Source: UBA1367 sp040268355
Lineage (GTDB): Bacteria; Actinomycetota; Coriobacteriia; Coriobacteriales; Atopobiaceae
Direction: 5' to 3'
Length of the DNA stretch: 12,632 bases
NCBI GenBank assembly: GCA_040268355.1
Contig: JAWRIT010000042.1
Coordinates: 1 to 12,632, forward strand
The notes beneath the pieces were generated by a model. That model did not search any database and was not told where the DNA came from. It saw nothing but the letters and a program-made list of their open reading frames with translations. Shown in pieces: positions 6,456 through 12,632 of this stretch. The translations under genes were made by a program, and so were the position numbers. Positions within the stretch are counted from its first letter, which is position 1. Each line of letters opens with the position of its first letter.

Positions 6456-6495
6456 GCGGCACCACGAGTGAGACTGGTGCCGCCTTCTGCGGCGC
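6456..6495 (+). promoter_or_regulatory. Mutually exclusive hairpins between tatA and greA
   Basis: GCGGCACCA (6456-6464) pairs perfectly with TGGTGCCGC (6475-6483), 9 bp with a 10-base loop. The 3' arm can instead pair with the following bases: GTGCCGC (6477-6483) with GCGGCGC (6489-6495), 7 bp with one G-U and loop CTTCT. Neither is followed by a T tract. It may be a weak terminator for tatA, an RNA processing point, or an attenuator for greA. Confidence 0.4.
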
Positions 6496-6563
6496 AGGCG
6501 GCGGGCAGCTCGCCGAGCGCAGGTGCATTGACCTATCGAACTCCCAGCTCATAGAAGGACAGC

Positions 6564-7040
6564 ATGGACAAGGAAATCATTCTTACCGCAGAGGGCCGCA
6601 AGGATCTGGAGACGGAGCTCGCCGAGCGCGAGGGCGCGAAGGCCGAGGAGATCCGTCAGGCGCTGCAGGAGGCCCGCAGCTTTGGCGACCTCTCGGAGAA
6701 CGCGGAGTACGACGCCGCCAAGGACGAGCAGGCGCGCAACGAGGCACGCATCAACGAGATCCGCCAGATCCTCGCCGTCGCCAAAGACGCCGACGCCATC
6801 GAGACGAGCGGCGTGCTCTCGGTCTCCATCGGTAGCACCGTCGAGCTCGAGGACGCGAGCGGGAAGCGGAGCTCCTTCACCATCGTCGGCACCACTGAGA
6901 CCGACTCGCTCCACCACCGCATCTCCAGCGAGAGCCCGGCCGGCTCGGTGCTGATCGGGCACGTGGTGGGAGACAGCGTCTCGTTCACGACCCCCACGGG
7001 CAAGGTGCGAGAGTACACGATCGCCAACATCACGCGGTAG
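6564..7040 (+). CDS. greA: Transcription elongation factor GreA
   Basis: GreA enters the secondary channel of RNA polymerase and stimulates cleavage of backtracked RNA 3' ends, rescuing stalled complexes. The 158-residue protein has the usual length and two domains: an N-terminal antiparallel coiled coil (about 1-75) whose tip bears GDLSENAEYDAAK (41-53), including the acidic pair Asp42 and Glu45 that holds the catalytic Mg in the polymerase active site, and a C-terminal FKBP-like domain (about 80-158) with SPAGSVLIGHVVGD (124-137). The start is fixed by GAAGGA (6554-6559). A TTGACC box at 6528-6533 resembles a -35 element, but no matching -10 is convincing. It is followed by an intrinsic terminator, so lysS is probably a separate transcription unit although greA-lysS neighbourhoods are common. 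Confidence 0.97.
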   Translation: MDKEIILTAEGRKDLETELAEREGAKAEEIRQALQEARSFGDLSENAEYDAAKDEQARNEARINEIRQILAVAKDADAIETSGVLSVSIGSTVELEDASGKRSSFTIVGTTETDSLHHRISSESPAGSVLIGHVVGDSVSFTTPTGKVREYTIANITR

Positions 7041-7070
7041 GTCCGCGAAAGCGAGCGACAGACGCGAACA

Positions 7071-7090
7071 GGGGCCTGCGGGCCCCTTTT
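7071..7090 (+). terminator. Rho-independent terminator of greA
   Basis: GGGGCC (7071-7076), loop TGCG, GGCCCC (7081-7086), followed by TTTT (7087-7090). A compact GC-rich stem with a T run 30 bases after the greA stop is the clearest intrinsic terminator in the window. Confidence 0.85.
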
Positions 7091-7192
7091 GCATGGCCCG
7101 TCGCCTGTCTCAGACGTCATGCGACGCCAGCGGCACGCGACGGCCCCCACACGGCCGATGACTGCGGTGTTTTCGTGGGTGGGGTCGCCCCC

Positions 7193-7222
7193 TTGCCGCC
7201 AGTGCGGCCCGCGTCCTAAGCT
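7193..7222 (+). promoter_or_regulatory. Candidate lysS promoter
   Basis: TTGCCG (7193-7198) and TAAGCT (7217-7222) are separated by 18 bases, each matching consensus at 4 of 6 positions. The expected start lies about 40 bases before lysS, after the greA terminator. No T-box or other leader element is recognised. Confidence 0.4.
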
Positions 7223-7255
7223 AGTGCGGATTGTCACGAATCACGAACATGCAAC

Positions 7256-7261
7256 GAGGAG
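7256..7261 (+). promoter_or_regulatory. Ribosome binding site deciding the lysS start
   Basis: GAGGAG lies 10 bases before the ATG at 7272. Upstream in-frame starts would run through the promoter region and the greA terminator side, so they are rejected. Confidence 0.6.
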
Positions 7262-7271
7262 CGTCACACCC

Positions 7272-9779
7272 ATGTCCGAGCACACCACGCACGTCGACGA
7301 ACGAACCGCCCGCCGCGCCCGTCGCCAGGCTCTTCTGGATGCGGGCGTGAACCCGTATCCCATCGCGTCGAAGGTGACGGCCTACGCCGCCGAGCTCGAG
7401 CAACGGTACGCGTCGCTCGAGTCGGGCCAGGACACCAACGACGTCTACGCGCTCGCCGGACGCGTTCGCGCCCTGCGCAAGCAGGGCAAGGTCGCCTTCG
7501 TCGTGCTGGAGGACCACACCGGTCAGCTGCAGCTCTTCTGCCGCGTCAACGACCTCTCCGAGGCCGACTGGGAGCTGCTCGGGCAGCTCGACCTGGGCGA
7601 CATCCTCGGCGCCACCGGCGCCATCATGCGTACGCGCCGTGGCCAGCTCTCGCTCGCCCCCACCTCGCTCACGCTGCTCGCGAAGTCGTGCCGTCCGCTG
7701 CCGGAGAAGTTCCACGGCCTCACCGACAAGGAGGTCCGCTACCGCCAGCGCTACGTTGACCTCATCATGAACCCCGAGGTCAAGGAGACCTTCGTCAAGC
7801 GCAGCCGACTCATCTCCGCCATGCGCCGCTTCATGGAGGAGCAGGGCTACCTCGAGGTGGAGACGCCCATCCTGCAGGAGACCCTCGGTGGCGCCAACGC
7901 TCGTCCCTTCACCACGCACTTCAACGCGCTCGACCAGGACTGCTACCTGCGCATCGCCACCGAGCTGCACCTCAAGCGCTGCATCGTGGGCGGCATGGAG
8001 CGCGTCTTCGAGCTGGGGCGGCAGTTCCGAAACGAGGGCATGGACCTCACGCACAACCCCGAGTTCACCAGTATGGAGGCCTACTGCGCCTACAGCGACC
8101 TCGAGGGCATGAAGCGCCTCTCGGAGGGCCTGTTCACCGCGTGCCGCGAGGCCGTGGGGCTGCCCGAGCGCTTCTCCTACCAGGGAATTCAGGTGGACAT
8201 GAGCGTGCCCTTCCGCTCCGCGTCCATGGCCGAGCTCGTCTCCGAGAAGGTCGGCGAGCCCATTGACATGGGGACGTCGGTCGAGCACGCGCGCGAGCTG
8301 CTGGACCGCCTGGGGCTGGAGTACGACGAGAGCTGGGGGATCGGCCGGCTCATCTTCACCATCTACGACGAGCTGTGCGAGGGCGACATCGTGGACCCCA
8401 CCTTCGTCTGCGACTACCCCGTGGAGGTGAGCCCGCTCGCCAAGCGCAAGGACGACGACCCGCGCCTGACGGACCGCTTCGAGCTGGTGGTGGCCGGCCA
8501 CGAGTACGCCAACGCCTTCTCCGAGCTCAACGATCCCGTCGAGCAGGAGGCGCGCTTCGCCGACCAGGTGGCGGCCAAGGCCGCCGGTGACGACGAGGCC
8601 ATGGACTACGACTACGACTTCGTGCGCGCCCTGGAGTACGGCATGCCGCCAGCGGGTGGCGTCGGCTGGGGCATCGATCGCATGATCATGCTCTTCACCG
8701 ACAGCGCAAGCATCCGTGACGTGCTCCTCTTCCCGCACATGCGCCCTGAGCGCCGCCCGTCCGCCCCGACGCCCGCAGACGGCGCGCTCACGTCGGGGCT
8801 GACCCGCGAGCAGGCGCACGACCTGCTGGCCAAGCACAACGACGATCCCTTCCACGTGAGCCACGGCGAGACGCTCGAGGGCCTCATGCGCTACTACGCC
8901 GAGCGGCATGACCCCGCCAACGTGGACTTCTGGGGCCAGGTGGGGCTGCTGCACGACCTGGACTGGGAGAAGTGGCCCGACCCGATGCAGCACACGGTGA
9001 AGGCCGGCGAGCTGCTGGAAGAGGCCGGGGCCAATCCCGCGCTGGCGCACAGCATCCAGACGCACAACTCCGACGTGAACCAGGAGCTGCCCACGCCCGA
9101 GCACGTCATGGAGAAGTGGCTCTTTGCCACCGACGAGCTCTCGGGGCTCATTCAGGCGAGCGTGAAGATGCGTCCCAGCAAGAGCGTCATGGACTTTGAC
9201 GTGAAGTCGCTCAAGAAGAAGTTCAAGAACAAGCGCTTCGCCGCCGGCTGCGACCGCGACGTCATCCGCCATGGCGCCGAGCTGCTGGACATGGAGCTCG
9301 ACGAGCTGTTCGCCAGCGTGATCGAGGCCATGAAGGCCATCGCGCCGGTGGGTGACATCTACGCCCAGCCCGCCGAGGACGAAAAGCAGGCGGCGCCCGA
9401 GATCCCACAGGAGGGGCTCTACATCGAGCCGCTGTTCGAGGACCAGGTCGACTTCGGCACCTTCAGCAAGTCGGACTTCCGCGTGGTCAAGGTCAAGGAG
9501 TGCACCGCGGTGCCCAAGAGCAAGAAGCTCCTGCACTTCGTGCTCGACGACGGCACGGGGACCGACCGGGTCATCCTGTCGGGCATCAAGGACTACTACC
9601 AGCCCGAGGAGCTGGTGGGCAAGAGCCTGGTGGCCATCGTCAATTTGCCCCCGCGCGCCATGATGGGCATCGACAGCTGCGGCATGCTGCTGTCGGCCAT
9701 CCACACCGAAGACGGCAAGGAGGGGCTGAACCTGCTCATGGTCGACGAGCGGATCCCGGCAGGCGCGAAGCTGTACTGA
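7272..9779 (+). CDS. lysS: Lysyl-tRNA synthetase fused to HD hydrolase and tRNA-binding domains
   Basis: The enzyme charges tRNA-Lys with lysine using ATP. Residues 1-493 form a complete class II LysRS: an N-terminal anticodon-binding OB fold (about 55-135), then the catalytic core with motif 1 around ETPILQETLGGANARPF (197-213), motif 2 FELGRQFRNEG (246-256), and motif 3 GGVGWGIDRMIMLF (462-475). Bacterial LysRS normally ends near here, at about 500 residues; this protein has 835. Residues about 512-690 are an HD-superfamily hydrolase domain resembling stand-alone predicted HD hydrolases (COG2316 type), with His531, His561-Asp562, His574, His598 and Asp621 as likely metal ligands. Residues about 724-835 are a MetRS-beta/EMAP-II/Trbp111-type tRNA-binding OB fold (SGIKDYYQPEELVGK, then NLPPRAMMGIDSCGMLL). 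The frame is continuous with uniform codon usage, so this looks like a true fusion and not a sequencing join. clpC follows on the same strand. Confidence 0.95.
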   Translation: MSEHTTHVDERTARRARRQALLDAGVNPYPIASKVTAYAAELEQRYASLESGQDTNDVYALAGRVRALRKQGKVAFVVLEDHTGQLQLFCRVNDLSEADWELLGQLDLGDILGATGAIMRTRRGQLSLAPTSLTLLAKSCRPLPEKFHGLTDKEVRYRQRYVDLIMNPEVKETFVKRSRLISAMRRFMEEQGYLEVETPILQETLGGANARPFTTHFNALDQDCYLRIATELHLKRCIVGGMERVFELGRQFRNEGMDLTHNPEFTSMEAYCAYSDLEGMKRLSEGLFTACREAVGLPERFSYQGIQVDMSVPFRSASMAELVSEKVGEPIDMGTSVEHARELLDRLGLEYDESWGIGRLIFTIYDELCEGDIVDPTFVCDYPVEVSPLAKRKDDDPRLTDRFELVVAGHEYANAFSELNDPVEQEARFADQVAAKAAGDDEAMDYDYDFVRALEYGMPPAGGVGWGIDRMIMLFTDSASIRDVLLFPHMRPERRPSAPTPADGALTSGLTREQAHDLLAKHNDDPFHVSHGETLEGLMRYYAERHDPANVDFWGQVGLLHDLDWEKWPDPMQHTVKAGELLEEAGANPALAHSIQTHNSDVNQELPTPEHVMEKWLFATDELSGLIQASVKMRPSKSVMDFDVKSLKKKFKNKRFAAGCDRDVIRHGAELLDMELDELFASVIEAMKAIAPVGDIYAQPAEDEKQAAPEIPQEGLYIEPLFEDQVDFGTFSKSDFRVVKVKECTAVPKSKKLLHFVLDDGTGTDRVILSGIKDYYQPEELVGKSLVAIVNLPPRAMMGIDSCGMLLSAIHTEDGKEGLNLLMVDERIPAGAKLY
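8805..9341 (+). other. HD-superfamily hydrolase domain inside LysS
   Basis: Residues 512-690 of the fused protein. The pattern FHVSH, LLHDLDW, HTVKAGELL, QTHN and ATDELSGLI follows the order of metal-binding histidines and aspartates in HD phosphohydrolases, and RPSKSVMDFDVKSLKKKF resembles the C-terminal half of stand-alone COG2316-like proteins. All expected ligands appear present, so it is predicted to be active. The substrate is unknown. Confidence 0.8.
9441..9776 (+). other. MetRS-beta/EMAP-type tRNA-binding domain at the LysS C-terminus
   Basis: Residues 724-835. The stretches DFRVVKVKECTAVPKSKKLL, VILSGIKDYYQPEELVGKSL and NLPPRAMMGIDSCGMLLSA match the OB fold normally appended to methionyl-tRNA synthetase or found as Trbp111. 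It binds tRNA structure-specifically in those proteins, and may raise tRNA affinity or mediate dimerisation here. Confidence 0.88.
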
Positions 9780-9852
9780 TGCGCCCGTCCGGCGCCCGTC
9801 TGGCTATGCCGGGAACAACGATCGTGCGGCGTGCTCGTTTGTGCAGGAGTTC

Positions 9853-9881
9853 TTGGCGAAAGCCGCACGCGTGCATATTCT
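9853..9881 (+). promoter_or_regulatory. Candidate clpC promoter
   Basis: TTGGCG (9853-9858), 17-base spacer, TATTCT (9876-9881), each 4 of 6 to consensus. It would give a leader of roughly 90 bases that contains the hairpin at 9918-9953. No CtsR heptads, CIRCE or HAIR element is visible in the gap, so the stress regulator, if any, is not apparent. Confidence 0.4.
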
Positions 9882-9917
9882 CGGCGACTTCGGGGTAGAA
9901 CTTCCAATGGCTGACCT

Positions 9918-9953
9918 GGCTGCCCGCCTCGGTGCCATCCGGGGCGGGCAGCC
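9918..9953 (+). promoter_or_regulatory. Strong hairpin in the lysS-clpC gap
   Basis: GGCTGCCCGCC (9918-9928) pairs perfectly with GGCGGGCAGCC (9943-9953), and two more pairs (TC with GG, one wobble) extend the stem to 13 bp with a 10-base loop. It lies 10 bases before the clpC ribosome site. No T tract follows, so it could be a lysS 3'-end structure, a Rho-dependent stop, or a clpC leader element. Confidence 0.55.
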
Positions 9954-9963
9954 GCTATCTATG

Positions 9964-9969
9964 AGGGGG
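9964..9969 (+). promoter_or_regulatory. Ribosome binding site of clpC, long spacer
   Basis: AGGGGG lies 11 bases before the ATG at 9981. A GTG at 9969 is in frame but overlaps this site and has no ribosome site of its own. Family alignment also starts at MFEKFTDRAR, so 9981 is preferred. Confidence 0.6.
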
Positions 9970-9980
9970 TGCAAACCCAT

Positions 9981-12581
9981 ATGTTCGAGAAGTTCACCGA
10001 TAGGGCACGCAAGGTCATGAGCCTTGCGCAAGAAGAGGCCAGAAGTCTCGGCAAGATGTACGTGGGAACCGAGCACCTGCTGCTCGCGCTGATCAAGGAA
10101 GGCGAGGGCATCGCGGCGCAGGCGCTGGCAAAGCTCGACGTGACCTACGAGGAGACCATCTCCACCATTCGCGAGATCACCTCGGAGGTGGGCGAGCCGG
10201 TGCCCGGCGGCCACATTCCGTTCACGCCGCGTGCCAAGCGCGTGCTGGAGGACGCCTACCGCGAGACCATGACCCACGGACAGACCTACATCGCCACCGA
10301 GCACCTGCTGCTGGGCATCGTGTCGGAGGGTGACGGGCGCGCCATGACGGCGCTCTCGCGCATGGGCGTCTCGGGAGACGCGATCCGCAACGCCGTGAGC
10401 GAGCTCGTCGCCAACAGCTCCGACGAGACGCGCCGCGAGCGTCCGGCCGTCTCGGAGGGCGCCTTCGACCCGCGTTCGATGGGCACCGTGGGCGGTGGCC
10501 AGACGGCGACCGACTCCGACTCCATGCTCGAGAGCTTCGGCAAGAACCTGACCCGGCTGGCGAACGACGGCAAGCTCGACCCCGTGATCGGGCGCGACCG
10601 CGAGGTGGAGCGCGTGATGCAGGTCCTCGCACGTCGTCAGAAGAACAACCCGCTCATCCTGGGCGATCCCGGCGTGGGCAAGACGGCCGTCGTGGAGGGG
10701 CTGGCGCAGCTCGTGGCCGGCGGCAACGTGCCCGACATCCTCCGCGGTCGTCAGATCTGGACGCTCGACATGGCCGCGCTCGTGGCGGGCTCCAAGTACC
10801 GCGGCGAGTTCGAGGAGCGCCTGAAGAAGGTCATCGACGAGGTCATGTCCTCGAAGGACGCCATCCTGTTCATCGACGAGATCCACACCATCATCGGTGC
10901 GGGCTCGGCGGAGGGATCGATCGACGCCGCCTCCATCCTCAAGCCGCCCCTGTCGCGCGGCGAGATCCAGGTCATCGGCGCCACCACCTCCGAGGAGTAC
11001 CGCAAGCACATCGAGAAGGACTCCGCCTTCGAGCGCCGCTTCCAGCCCGTCTTCATCGACGAGCCGAGCGTGGCCGACACTCTGGAGATCCTGCACGGCC
11101 TGCAGGAGCGCTACGAGAGCCACCACCACGTCCGCTACACCGAGGAGGCGCTGCTCGCGTCGGTGACCCTCTCGAACCGCTACGTGCAGGACCGCTTCCT
11201 GCCCGACAAGGCCATCGACATCATCGACGAGGCCGGCGCCCGCACGCGCGTGCACAAGATGGCGCTGCCGCCCGAGCTCGCGCAGGTCGACGAGGAGCTG
11301 GCCCACGTGCGCGAGGAGAAGGCCCGCGCCGCCGAGGTCCAGGAGTTCGAGGAGGCCGCGCGCCTGCGCGACCAGGAGAAGGAGCTGACGACCAAGCGCG
11401 CCGAGCTCGAGCAGGCGTGGCGCGAGCGCATGGATGCCAACGTGGTCACGGTGGGGGAGCAGGACATCGCCGACGTGGTGAGCGACATCACCGGCGTGCC
11501 CGTCTCCAACCTCACCGAGGCCGAGGCCTCCAAGCTGCTGCGCTGCGAGGATGCCCTGCATCAGCGTGTGGTGGGCCAGGACGAGGCCGTCTCGGCGGTC
11601 AGTCGGGCCATCCGTCGCAGCCGCTCCCCGCTCAAGGACCCGCGTCGCCCCGGCGGCTCGTTCATCTTCCTGGGGCCGTCCGGCGTGGGCAAGACCGAGC
11701 TGGCCAAGTCGCTCGCCGAGTTCCTCTTCGGCAGCGAGGACGCGCTCATCGGCTTTGACATGTCGGAGTTCATGGAGAAGCACGCCGTCTCCAAGCTCGT
11801 CGGCGCGCCCCCGGGATACGTGGGCTACGACGAGGGCGGGGAGCTGACCAAGGCCGTGCGGCGCCGTCCGTACAGCGTGGTGCTGTTCGACGAGATCGAG
11901 AAGGCGCATCCGGACGTGTTCAACATCCTGCTGCAGATCCTCGACGAGGGGCGCCTGACCGACGGTCAGGGTCGCACGGTGGACTTCTCCAACACGGTCG
12001 TCATCATGACCTCGAACGTCGGTGCGCGCGAGATCGCGCAGACCTCGCCCATGGGCTTCACGTCCGCGGGCAACGCGGGCCTCTCCGACCGGGAGATCAA
12101 GAGCCGCGTCGAGGGCGAGCTCAAGCACCTGTTCCGCCCCGAGTTCCTGAACCGCGTGGACGAGATCGTGGTCTTCAAGAGCCTGACCGACGAGCAGCTG
12201 CGCCAGGTGGTCGACCTCATGATCTCCGACCTGCGCAACCGGCTCATCGCACAGGGCATGTCCATCGAGCTCACGGACGCCGCGCGCGACTTCGTGGCAC
12301 GCGAGGGGACCGACCCCGTCTATGGGGCGCGTCCGCTGCGCCGCGCGATCCAGACGCTCATCGAGGACCCGCTGGCCGAGGACCTGCTCCAGGGCACCTG
12401 GGGCGCCGGCGACGTCATCTTGGTGGACGAGCAGGACGGGCGCCTCGTCTTCACCCACGGTACCGGCGAGATTCCCGCGCCGACGGAGCGCATCCACATG
12501 GAGCTGCCGCGCGCCCGCACCAACTGGACGCCCGACGCGCGTCCCACCGCCTCCGGCGACCTCGCGAGCTCCGGAGAGTAG
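9981..12581 (+). CDS. clpC: ClpC-type AAA+ unfoldase, ATPase subunit of the Clp protease
   Basis: ClpC is a Hsp100 unfoldase that threads substrates into the ClpP peptidase and is central to protein quality control. The 866-residue protein is complete. The N-domain (1-150) has two Clp_N repeats beginning at MFEKFTDRAR and FTPRAKRVLE. NBD1 has Walker A GDPGVGKT (228-235) and Walker B LFIDE (296-300). A short M-domain coiled coil (about 420-480) includes EFEEAARLRDQ (455-465), a UVR-like motif typical of ClpC and unlike the long ClpB M-domain. NBD2 has Walker A GPSGVGKT (565-572), Walker B VLFDE (634-638) and sensor-2 GARPLRRAI (782-790). MGF at 691-693 matches the position of the ClpP-binding loop, so it should dock ClpP. 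The last 35 or so residues are a poorly conserved, probably flexible tail. No clpP is in the window. The following 51 bases contain no feature I can support. Confidence 0.96.
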   Translation: MFEKFTDRARKVMSLAQEEARSLGKMYVGTEHLLLALIKEGEGIAAQALAKLDVTYEETISTIREITSEVGEPVPGGHIPFTPRAKRVLEDAYRETMTHGQTYIATEHLLLGIVSEGDGRAMTALSRMGVSGDAIRNAVSELVANSSDETRRERPAVSEGAFDPRSMGTVGGGQTATDSDSMLESFGKNLTRLANDGKLDPVIGRDREVERVMQVLARRQKNNPLILGDPGVGKTAVVEGLAQLVAGGNVPDILRGRQIWTLDMAALVAGSKYRGEFEERLKKVIDEVMSSKDAILFIDEIHTIIGAGSAEGSIDAASILKPPLSRGEIQVIGATTSEEYRKHIEKDSAFERRFQPVFIDEPSVADTLEILHGLQERYESHHHVRYTEEALLASVTLSNRYVQDRFLPDKAIDIIDEAGARTRVHKMALPPELAQVDEELAHVREEKARAAEVQEFEEAARLRDQEKELTTKRAELEQAWRERMDANVVTVGEQDIADVVSDITGVPVSNLTEAEASKLLRCEDALHQRVVGQDEAVSAVSRAIRRSRSPLKDPRRPGGSFIFLGPSGVGKTELAKSLAEFLFGSEDALIGFDMSEFMEKHAVSKLVGAPPGYVGYDEGGELTKAVRRRPYSVVLFDEIEKAHPDVFNILLQILDEGRLTDGQGRTVDFSNTVVIMTSNVGAREIAQTSPMGFTSAGNAGLSDREIKSRVEGELKHLFRPEFLNRVDEIVVFKSLTDEQLRQVVDLMISDLRNRLIAQGMSIELTDAARDFVAREGTDPVYGARPLRRAIQTLIEDPLAEDLLQGTWGAGDVILVDEQDGRLVFTHGTGEIPAPTERIHMELPRARTNWTPDARPTASGDLASSGE

Positions 12582-12632
12582 GCGACACGCCTCCACGCGA
12601 ACCTGCGGCGGGCCCGCACCCACGTGAGCGCA

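Noticed and set aside
6528..6556. TTGACC / CATAGA promoter for greA
   Set aside because: The -35 is good, but the -10 would overlap the ribosome site and start transcription at the ATG, making the clear GAAGGA site useless.
7221..9704. 827-codon open frame antisense to lysS
   Set aside because: Striking length, but the translation is His/Val/Leu/Ala-biased without domains, as expected opposite a GC-rich gene.
9780..9980. Search for CtsR, CIRCE, HAIR or ClgR operators before clpC
   Set aside because: No sequence close to the known heptad or inverted-repeat consensus was found by eye.
12604..12618. Small hairpin TGCGG/CCGCA after clpC
   Set aside because: Five base pairs, no T tract, and the window ends before context can be judged.
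9804..12623. 939-codon open frame antisense to clpC
   Set aside because: Same antisense codon shadow; no start signal or recognisable motif.

Overview
The window is an ordinary-looking chromosomal stretch of a high-GC bacterium. Third codon positions are mostly G or C, and long open frames lie antisense to nearly every real gene, as expected at this composition. The gene content, a lysS-clpC order of actinobacterial type, an apparently leaderless gene and extended -10 promoters suggest an actinobacterium. My best guess is the Coriobacteriia (Olsenella/Collinsella/Atopobium-like). That assignment is inference from protein style and has not been tested by a search.

Layout. 62-1552 (-) encodes an AMP-forming acyl-CoA/acyl-ACP ligase. 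It is divergent from a small P-loop NTPase of the AAA_28 type (1774-2367, +). That gene converges on a YgiQ-family radical SAM protein (2444-4378, -), which diverges from proA, gamma-glutamyl phosphate reductase (4464-5744, +). proA converges on a 58-residue zinc-ribbon protein (5763-5939, -). Then follow, all on the plus strand, tatA (6193-6417), greA (6564-7040, with a good intrinsic terminator at 7071-7090), a large fused lysS (7272-9779) and clpC (9981-12581). No RNA genes, CRISPR arrays, insertion sequences or phage genes are visible. No stretch longer than about 300 bases lacks a gene; the largest gap is 5940-6192.

How the genes fit together. There is no single pathway. The right half is a housekeeping block: protein export (TatA), transcript-cleavage rescue of RNA polymerase (GreA), lysine-tRNA charging (LysRS) and regulated proteolysis (ClpC). 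LysRS next to ClpC recalls the lysS-lsr2-clpC1 order of mycobacteria, but lsr2 is absent here. The left half holds unrelated metabolic or orphan genes arranged in divergent and convergent pairs.

The most unusual item is lysS. One uninterrupted 835-codon frame joins a complete class II lysyl-tRNA synthetase, an HD-superfamily hydrolase domain with its metal-ligand residues intact, and a C-terminal MetRS-beta/EMAP-type tRNA-binding OB fold. Because LysRS enzymes make Ap4A and some HD proteins (YqeK) hydrolyse it, a self-contained synthetase/alarmone-turnover machine is a testable idea, but it is only inference. Other points of interest are an apparently leaderless ygiQ promoter, a strong hairpin in the clpC leader, alternative hairpins between tatA and greA, and the small zinc-ribbon gene.
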